This document shows, in pieces, positions 22,243 to 27,567 of a DNA stretch of 27,567 nt (its first letter is position 1; every line of letters starts with the position of its first letter). Both the position numbers and the translations under genes were made by a program. The DNA lies in contig CABJAM010000020.1 of assembly GCA_902363555.1 (NCBI GenBank), positions 1 to 27,567 of the forward strand. Direction: 5' to 3'. A model generated the notes under the pieces. That model worked only from the letters and a program-made list of their open reading frames with translations, searched no databases and was not told the DNA's origin. The DNA is from Lachnospiraceae bacterium (GTDB taxonomy: Bacteria; Bacillota; Clostridia; Lachnospirales; Lachnospiraceae).

Positions 22243-22309
22243 GCATAATATCTCGGCCTGTGGCGCACGGTAATATCCCAGCCTATGTCAGCACGGGAAT
22301 ATCCCGGCC
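22235..22309. repeat. Three-unit degenerate tandem repeat after rnfB
   Basis: Three adjacent units of 24, 25 and 26 bases (22235-22258, 22259-22283, 22284-22309) share the plan TGTGGCRCACGGTAATATCC-CGGCC. The first unit shares its start with the arm of the hairpin 22203-22242. The sequence GGGATATTCCC-like core repeats in each on the minus strand. The units are not separated by spacers, so this is not a CRISPR array. Function unknown. Confidence 0.5.
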
Positions 22310-22333
22310 GTTCCGGCCCTACTGTATTTTGTT

Positions 22334-23104
22334 CTAGCAGATTGCCTTCACCGGGCATACCTCCGCGCATTTCCCGCAGTTCGTACACTTGCTGTAATCA
22401 ATCGTCGCGTTGTTATTGCTCACAGTAATCGCTCCAAACTCACAGGTCTTCTGACACTTCATACAGCCGATACATCCGGTCTTGCAGACCTTACGCGTCT
22501 CGCCGCCCTTGTCCTTATTCATACAGAGCACATGGTGATTAAACTTGGCGGGAACGATAGAAATCACACCCTTCGGGCAGGTCTTTGCACAGATACCGCA
22601 GCCAACACATGCGTCCGTATTCACCGTCGCCAGTCCGTTACAGATGGTAATAGCATTTTCCGGGCAGGCGGCAACGCAGTCGCCATAGCCAAGGCAGCCG
22701 TAAGCGCAGGCGCTGTCGCCGGCATACATAAGGCTCACAGCCTGGCAGGTGGGCACACCCTGATACTCCAGCTTTGTGGACACATTGTCACAGTGTCCGG
22801 CGCACTGAACGAGCGCCACCTTCTTCTCCACGCTACCGGCGCTCTTACCGAGCACAGCAGCGCAATCCTCGGCCACATCCGGGCCGCCGGGAGAACATAA
22901 GCCGATTTCCGCGGTTCCGTCAGCCAGCGCTTTGGCATAGCCATCGCAGCCGGAAAAACCGCAGGCACCACAGTTGGCGCCGGGCAGACATGCACGGACA
23001 GCCTCCTGGGTTTTATCTACCGGTACGGCAAACACGATAGATGCGATAGATAAGATCAGGCCCGCAATAAGGCCGATCACAACAACGATAATAACACCAG
23101 TCAT
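22334..23104 (-). CDS. rnfB: Rnf complex iron-sulfur subunit B
   Basis: RnfB is the ferredoxin-facing iron-sulfur subunit of the Rnf complex. The 256 residues begin with a membrane helix (about 3-26), then a four-Cys cluster site (Cys45, 48, 53, 70). Further cluster sites are Cys133/137/143/147, Cys166/169/172/176, Cys207 or 211/214/217/221 and Cys240/243/246/250. Extra cysteines at 101, 105 and 120 may belong to the first domain. The high number of clusters is the clostridial type, longer than proteobacterial RnfB. AAGGAGG precedes the ATG. It is the last gene of the operon, 12 bases after rnfA. Confidence 0.97.
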   Translation of the reverse strand: MTGVIIVVVIGLIAGLILSIASIVFAVPVDKTQEAVRACLPGANCGACGFSGCDGYAKALADGTAEIGLCSPGGPDVAEDCAAVLGKSAGSVEKKVALVQCAGHCDNVSTKLEYQGVPTCQAVSLMYAGDSACAYGCLGYGDCVAACPENAITICNGLATVNTDACVGCGICAKTCPKGVISIVPAKFNHHVLCMNKDKGGETRKVCKTGCIGCMKCQKTCEFGAITVSNNNATIDYSKCTNCGKCAEVCPVKAIC

Positions 23105-23116
23105 TTCGGACCCTCC

Positions 23117-23713
23117 TTATTTAAACAAGCCATCAACCAGTCCCTGGAAACCAAGGAAGGATACAGCCACAAGCGCAGCACTGACAAGAGTGATCGGAAG
23201 CCCCTGGAGAGACTTGGGGATATCACTGTTTTCAATGCGGCCGCGGACGCCGGCAAAAAGTACCATGGCCAGCATAAAGCCAAGGCCGCCGCCAAGGCTG
23301 TTTACAAGAGCTTCAACAAAGCCGTAGCCCTCGTCGATATTTAAAATAGTTACACCGAGAACGGCGCAGTTGGTTGTGATCAGAGGCAGATAAACGCCCA
23401 GCGCCTGATACAGGCCAACCATATATTTTTTCATAACAATTTCAACAAACTGAACCAGGGCTGCGATAACGAGGATAAACACGATGGTCTGCAAATATCC
23501 AAGATCGTTGGGGTCCAGAAGGAATTTCTGGATCGGCCAGGTCACAGCCGTGGCAATGAGCATTACAAATATAACTGCCGCGCTCATACCAACCGCGGTA
23601 TCCAGCTTCTTGGATACGCCCAGAAATGGGCAGATGCCAAGGAACTTGGAAAGGACGAAGTTGTTCGTAAGAATCGCAGCTAAAAGTATGGAAACTAAAC
23701 CGGTCACTGACAT
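23117..23713 (-). CDS. rnfA: Rnf complex membrane subunit A
   Basis: RnfA is a six-helix integral membrane protein that forms, with RnfE, a pseudo-symmetric pair holding a buried iron-sulfur cluster in the electron path and the ion route. The 198 residues show the paired family motifs NNFVLSKFLGICPFLGVSKK (Cys28) and LPLITTNCAVLGV (Cys116), the expected ligands. Its ATG shares a base with the rnfE stop (TAATG), so translation is coupled. The C-terminal motif FVEALVNSLGGGLGFMLAMV is typical. Length is normal. Confidence 0.97.
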   Translation of the reverse strand: MSVTGLVSILLAAILTNNFVLSKFLGICPFLGVSKKLDTAVGMSAAVIFVMLIATAVTWPIQKFLLDPNDLGYLQTIVFILVIAALVQFVEIVMKKYMVGLYQALGVYLPLITTNCAVLGVTILNIDEGYGFVEALVNSLGGGLGFMLAMVLFAGVRGRIENSDIPKSLQGLPITLVSAALVAVSFLGFQGLVDGLFK

Positions 23714-24402
23714 TATTCACAACCTCCTTCTGATGCTTTCGAGCAGCTTGCGGCTGCCGGACAGGATGCACAGCCGAGCTTTGCCGGCTCCTTGCCTTTT
23801 TTAACTGCAAGCTTATTGGCCAGAGCAACGAGCATACCAAATACAAAGAAGCCTCCCGGAGGCAGAATGAAGATCAGCATGGGCTGGATCACAGAGCCGC
23901 TGTTGAGCACCATGCCAAACCATGTGCCGTTGCCGAGGATTTCACGAATACTTCCCATAAGGATCAGGGAAATGGTAAAGCCGATACCCATTCCAAGTCC
24001 ATCGAGGATGGATGGCAGCACCTTATTCTTGCTGGCGAAGCTTTCTGCACGGCCAAGAATAATACAGTTTACAACGATCAGAGGCAGATAAATACCAAGC
24101 GCTTTGTCAATATCCGGCGCAAATGCCTTTACAAGCATCTGGACGAGGGTAACGAATGTGGCGATAATGGTAATAAATGCCGGAATACGCACCTTGTCCG
24201 GAATAACCTTTCTCAATAAAGAAATAACAGCGTTGGAGCACACAAGCACCAGTGTGGCAGCGGCGCCCATACCAAGGCCATTGGAAGCCATAGTTGTAAC
24301 GGCCAGTGTCGGACATGTTCCAAGCACCAGACGGAGCACCGGATTTTCTTTCACAAAGCCGGCGGTAAATACCTGACCTAAGGATTTTTCTTTTCTAGCC
24401 AT
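23713..24402 (-). CDS. rnfE: Rnf complex membrane subunit E
   Basis: RnfE is the partner of RnfA in the membrane core. The 229-residue protein has six helices, with Cys30 in VLRLVLGTCPTLAVTT and Cys113 in LPLIVVNCIILGRAESFAS as probable ligands of the shared cluster. After the last helix (about 182-198) the protein continues with an unusual Cys-rich tail, Cys211, Cys214, Cys220 and Cys228, within GCASCPAAASC and KASEGGCE. Shorter RnfE proteins end soon after the last helix, so this tail may add a metal site or disulfide. The start overlaps the rnfG stop by one base (TAATG). Confidence 0.96.
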   Translation of the reverse strand: MARKEKSLGQVFTAGFVKENPVLRLVLGTCPTLAVTTMASNGLGMGAAATLVLVCSNAVISLLRKVIPDKVRIPAFITIIATFVTLVQMLVKAFAPDIDKALGIYLPLIVVNCIILGRAESFASKNKVLPSILDGLGMGIGFTISLILMGSIREILGNGTWFGMVLNSGSVIQPMLIFILPPGGFFVFGMLVALANKLAVKKGKEPAKLGCASCPAAASCSKASEGGCE

Positions 24403-24965
24403 TATTTCGCACCTCCCGTCAATGTATTATAAATAGTAATCGCCTGGTTCACAGAGTTGGTCACAGCTCTGGAGGTAATGGTTGCACCGGCCAGAGCATC
24501 GATCTCACTATCCGATGAAGCGCCCTGCTTGGTCACTTCAAAACCGTCGGACGGAATGGCTTTCTTATACTGATCCGTAAAGGAAGCATCCAAAGCTTTC
24601 TGTCCAAGGCCCGGCGTCTCATCCTGCTCAGTGATTTTCACACCAGCTACCTGGCCGTCGGCGGTAATGCCGGTCATAACGACTACTGGGCCGCCGTAGC
24701 CCTTAAACTGGGTGGAAAATACGTAGCCCGTGCCATTATTTGCCGTCCAGTATGTATAATCAGTACCGTCCACATTAATGGTCTGGCCATCATCGAAATC
24801 ATCGGCATCCGGTAGCACTTCCTGGCGGGCCTGGCGGTCGGATTCAGCCTGAAGCTGAGCGATCTTATCCTTTGTGGCGCCATTGGTCACAACAAGCAAA
24901 ATACTTGTAACCAGCGTAATAATGATCAAAGTAATTGTAGGAATGATAATACCTTTAGCTTTCAC
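24402..24965 (-). CDS. rnfG: Rnf complex FMN-binding subunit G
   Basis: RnfG carries a covalently bound FMN on the outer side of the membrane. The 187 residues consist of one N-terminal helix (about 5-27), a linker and an FMN-binding domain. The flavinylation motif is DALAGATITS (156-165), fitting Dxx(S/T)GAT, with Thr162 the expected acceptor; Ala159 replaces the usual Ser/Thr at that optional position. TPGLGQKALD (117-126) is a further family motif. The start is GTG at 24963-24965, overlapping the rnfD stop TAG. An ApbE-type flavin transferase is needed for FMN attachment and is not in the window. Confidence 0.95.
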   Translation of the reverse strand: MKAKGIIIPTITLIIITLVTSILLVVTNGATKDKIAQLQAESDRQARQEVLPDADDFDDGQTINVDGTDYTYWTANNGTGYVFSTQFKGYGGPVVVMTGITADGQVAGVKITEQDETPGLGQKALDASFTDQYKKAIPSDGFEVTKQGASSDSEIDALAGATITSRAVTNSVNQAITIYNTLTGGAK

Positions 24966-25909
24966 TATTTGGACGCCTCCTTTCGCATACCAAACGCTCT
25001 CGGCATCGTAAGCTTTTCAATATGAGGCGTTAAAATATTCATAATAATGATAGAGAAGGACACGCCCTCAGGCAGGGAGCCGAAGGTACGGATCATTACG
25101 GTTAATAGACCGCAGCCAATGGCGTAGATCACCTTTCCTTTGTTGGTCAGAGGGCTGGTTACATAGTCCGTAGCCATGAAAAATGCGCCCAGGAACAGAC
25201 CGCCGCTTAAAATCTGCATCAGCGGGTCCTGACCAAGTATTGCTGAGAAAATAGCCACAACACCGATATATACAACCGGAATGATGGGTGAAATCACCTT
25301 GCGGGCGATCAGGTAAATACCGCCGATGAGCAGCGCCAGCACGCACGTTTCACCAAGACAGCCGCCCCGGTTGCCAAGGAACATATCAAGGTAGCCTGGG
25401 AGCTGGTCTGTATTACCGCCGGCAATCAGTGCCAGAGGTGTGGCCGTGGTCACTGCGTCAGCCTTCCAGGACATGGGTGCCAGCCAGGTAGTCATAGCTG
25501 TTGGGAAGGACACCATAAGGATGATACGGGCAGCCAGTGCCGGATTGACAAAGTTCTGTCCAAGTCCGCCAAACATCTGCTTTACAACAACGATGGCAAT
25601 CACGCCGCCAAGCACAGCCATCCAGATCGGAATCCCGGACGGAAGGTTAAAAGCCAGCAAAAGACCGGTGACGATGGCGCTCAGATCGCCCACCGTATTA
25701 TTTCTTTTCATTACCTTGCGGCAAACATATTCGGCCAGCACACTGGCGGCCACGGTAGCGCAGATCACCACAATGGTCCTCGGTCCGAACATGACTACTG
25801 ATGCGATTAAAGCAGGTATTAATGCAATAATAACATCAAGCATGATATTTCTTGTTTTCGTCTTCGCGCCAATATGAGGCGATGAAGATACGATCAATTT
25901 ATTATCCAT
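24965..25909 (-). CDS. rnfD: Rnf complex membrane flavoprotein subunit D
   Basis: RnfD is a polytopic membrane subunit (about ten helices) with a covalent FMN. The 314 residues start MDNKLIVSSSPHI, typical of the family. They contain GDLSAIVTGLLLAFNLP and FGGLGQNFVNPALAARIIL. The flavinylation site is DAVTTATPLA (151-160), with Thr157 as expected acceptor. LGAFFMATDYVTSP and GLLTVMIRTFGSLPEGVSFS near the end are also characteristic. AGTAGGTG precedes the ATG. It lies eight bases after rnfC and overlaps rnfG by one base. Confidence 0.97.
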   Translation of the reverse strand: MDNKLIVSSSPHIGAKTKTRNIMLDVIIALIPALIASVVMFGPRTIVVICATVAASVLAEYVCRKVMKRNNTVGDLSAIVTGLLLAFNLPSGIPIWMAVLGGVIAIVVVKQMFGGLGQNFVNPALAARIILMVSFPTAMTTWLAPMSWKADAVTTATPLALIAGGNTDQLPGYLDMFLGNRGGCLGETCVLALLIGGIYLIARKVISPIIPVVYIGVVAIFSAILGQDPLMQILSGGLFLGAFFMATDYVTSPLTNKGKVIYAIGCGLLTVMIRTFGSLPEGVSFSIIIMNILTPHIEKLTMPRAFGMRKEASK

Positions 25910-25917
25910 TTTTACAC

Positions 25918-27270
25918 CTACTTTCCACTATTTCTCAAAACAGTCTTGCCCACACGGATGGACTGGACAAGTCTTCGATTGGCCGGACATACAAAGGAAC
26001 AGCAGCCGCATTCCATACAGGTCATCACATTGTATTCCTTGAGAGCTTCCACGTTCTTAAAACGGCTGGCCTGTTCAAGCTTGGTAGGCATCAGGCTCAT
26101 GGGGCAGGCATTGACACAGCGGCCGCAGCGGATGCAGGCGCTCTCCTCATAAGACTGGGCCTCGGCTCTGTTAAATGCCAGGATGGCATTATTCTGCTTC
26201 ATAATGGGCATTTCGTCGCTGGCCAGCGCTGTACCCATCATAGGTCCGCCGTAGAGCAGCTTGGCCGGTTCTTCCTTGTAACCGCCGCAAAATTCGATGA
26301 CATCTTTTACAAGCGCTCCGATAGGCACTCTCACATTTTTCGGCTCCTTGATGGCAGAGCCGTCCACGGTCAGGCGCTTCGTCACCAGAGGCATACCGGT
26401 CTTTAAAAATCTGGCCAGGGTGGCTACAGATGCAACGTTCATCACGACCACACCCACATCTGCGGGCAGCTTTCCGGGAGGAACCTCGCGTCCGGTACAC
26501 TGATCGATGATTACTTTCTCAGCGCCCTGTGGATAACGTGAAGGCAGCACTTTTACTTTGACGGTATCCCCGTGTTCGTCGTCCTTTGAGGCGATGTTTT
26601 CCATAATCTTGATCGCCTCGGGCTTGTTGTCCTCGATAGCGATATAGGCGTTCTTTACTTCCAGCAGCTCGCTGACAGTATAGACGCCGGACATGATATC
26701 CCATGAATTTTCAATAATTTCACGGACATCGGCAGTTATGTACGGTTCGCACTCAGCCGCATTGATGATCAGCGTATCAATGCCCGCTTTGGCTTCTGGC
26801 GAAGGATTTAACTTAACGTGTGTCGGGAAACCGGCACCTCCAAGACCTACAAGACCGGATGCCCGGACGGCTTTTATAAGGTCCTCGTGATTGTTTACTA
26901 CAGGCGGCTTGAGGTTCGGGTCGACGGTCTGAAGACCATCGGTCTCAATGATGATCGTCTGTGCTTTTGAGCCATTGGGCATGAGCATTGTGTCAATTTT
27001 TTTGACTTTTCCAGAGACACTGGAGTGAATCGGCGCTGATATGAACTTATCACTGTCACCAATGACCTGGCCAACAAAGACTTCTTCGCCAACCTTCACT
27101 GTAGGCACACAGGGGGCACCGATATGCTGTGACATGCCGATGCTGACGGTCGCTGGTACAGGCATATCCACAGTTTCGCAATTTGTCGTGTGTTTTCTGT
27201 GAGGTACAGGCGCTCCCGGGCTTCTCACAATGCCAAGATTCCCAAGAAATCCATTTGAATTACTAGCCAT
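25918..27270 (-). CDS. rnfC: Rnf complex NADH-interacting subunit C
   Basis: RnfC is the peripheral subunit where NAD+ meets the complex, holding FMN/NADH-binding and two iron-sulfur sites. The 450-residue protein has an N-terminal barrel-sandwich part (KVGEEVFVGQVIGD, then SAPIHSSVSGKVKKI). The nucleotide-binding glycine loop GLGGAGFPTHVK and INAAECEPYITAD follow. Near the end are two ferredoxin motifs, Cys379/382/385/389 and Cys418/421/424/428, with an additional Cys423 inside the second. There is no long alanine-rich C-terminal extension of the kind seen in proteobacteria. GAGGAGG lies six bases before the ATG. It is the first gene of the operon. Confidence 0.97.
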   Translation of the reverse strand: MASNSNGFLGNLGIVRSPGAPVPHRKHTTNCETVDMPVPATVSIGMSQHIGAPCVPTVKVGEEVFVGQVIGDSDKFISAPIHSSVSGKVKKIDTMLMPNGSKAQTIIIETDGLQTVDPNLKPPVVNNHEDLIKAVRASGLVGLGGAGFPTHVKLNPSPEAKAGIDTLIINAAECEPYITADVREIIENSWDIMSGVYTVSELLEVKNAYIAIEDNKPEAIKIMENIASKDDEHGDTVKVKVLPSRYPQGAEKVIIDQCTGREVPPGKLPADVGVVVMNVASVATLARFLKTGMPLVTKRLTVDGSAIKEPKNVRVPIGALVKDVIEFCGGYKEEPAKLLYGGPMMGTALASDEMPIMKQNNAILAFNRAEAQSYEESACIRCGRCVNACPMSLMPTKLEQASRFKNVEALKEYNVMTCMECGCCSFVCPANRRLVQSIRVGKTVLRNSGK

Positions 27271-27317
27271 TTGAATCCTCCTCTAAACTTATCTTAAAAA
27301 AGATATATTCCTTTCTA

Positions 27318-27346
27318 ATTTTACTCTTATCGACAAAGTATTTCAA
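27318..27346 (-). promoter_or_regulatory. Promoter of the rnfCDGEAB operon
   Basis: Minus strand TTGAAA (27341-27346), 17 bases, then TAAAAT (27318-27323). Both boxes match sigma-A consensus at five of six positions. Transcription should begin near 27311, giving a leader of about 40 bases before rnfC. No operator-like palindrome overlaps it. Confidence 0.78.
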
Positions 27347-27567
27347 GCACGTTTAGTAAGTATTTAATTTTGTACAATTTTTGTTAGCGAACATTGGTGG
27401 GGGGTTGGGATGTGCAGGGGCGGGAGCGGCCAATGGGTGCGGGTATCTGTATAATGTACCCATAAGTGTGAACACTTTGGAAAGTGGGGGACCCTCTTTT
27501 TAGACAAATCTCTTCGTCTGCCCCTTAAATATGAACATACCCCTACATTCTCGTTCCCTTATAATGC
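27347..27567. other. Non-coding right edge with small inverted repeats
   Basis: No supportable gene. AAGTGT (27464-27469) pairs perfectly with ACACTT (27472-27477) around GA. GGGTA (27441-27445) can pair with TACCC across an AT-rich centre. The stretch 27399-27445 is very G-rich on the plus strand. A TATAAT at 27450-27455 lacks a -35 partner. The next gene to the right is outside the window. Confidence 0.3.

Noticed and set aside
22235..22309. CRISPR-like array
   Set aside because: Only three imperfect units, directly adjacent with no spacers, and no cas genes in the window.
27426..27438. AGCGGCCAATGG shared with the reverse complement of 191-202 in the left palindrome
   Set aside because: A 12-base match between two GC-rich stretches with no flanking similarity is within chance.
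27450..27455. TATAAT as a plus-strand promoter at the right edge
   Set aside because: No -35 box at 16-18 bases, no TGn extension and no gene start seen before the window ends.

Overview
The window looks like chromosomal DNA of a mid-GC anaerobic Firmicute, most likely a Lachnospiraceae-type clostridium. The evidence is a six-subunit Rnf complex in the order CDGEAB, the cluster uvrC-hprK-ROK glucokinase, AGGAGG ribosome sites, TTGACA/TATAAT-like promoters with TG-extended -10 boxes, and no outer-membrane genes. No transposase, integrase, rRNA, tRNA or CRISPR array was seen. All assignments come from reading the sequence by eye; no search or folding program was run.

Left end (1-1126): no credible gene. 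It holds two large imperfect palindromes, each drawing as a long basal stem capped by two hairpins (98-303 and about 496-1120), with a smaller hairpin between them. The second has arms of about 190 bp that are about 93% identical. Next, all on the minus strand, come ftsH (5299-7428), uvrC (3350-5206), hprK (2322-3293) and a ROK glucokinase (1127-2071). The hprK-glucokinase gap holds a hairpin-rich block bounded by a 13-bp direct repeat.

Middle (7551-19030): lspA and a MATE exporter are divergent, with overlapping -35 boxes. An orphan XdhC-family protein follows. Then come two export modules. The first is LytTR regulator, DUF3021-type membrane protein, ABC ATPase and ABC permease. The second is an ATPase with two ABC-2 permeases, divergent from a NarL/LuxR-type two-component system, which resembles LnrJK/LnrLMN of Bacillus. 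A perfect 16-bp palindrome lies midway between the two divergent promoters of the second module and is the likely response-regulator operator.

Right part (19031-22333): an AT-rich patch on the plus strand, unlike its neighbours and probably acquired. It contains a Cof-type HAD phosphatase, gene remnants, an unrecognised protein with a possible PD-(D/E)XK-like domain, an NTF2/SnoaL-like protein and a GNAT acetyltransferase. It ends in a third stem-plus-two-hairpins element, another strong hairpin and a three-unit degenerate tandem repeat.

Right end (22334-27567): the complete rnfCDGEAB operon on the minus strand with a clear promoter (27318-27346). It encodes an ion-translocating ferredoxin:NAD+ oxidoreductase, which couples reduced ferredoxin from fermentation to a membrane ion gradient. 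The 220 bases beyond its promoter hold no gene that I can support.
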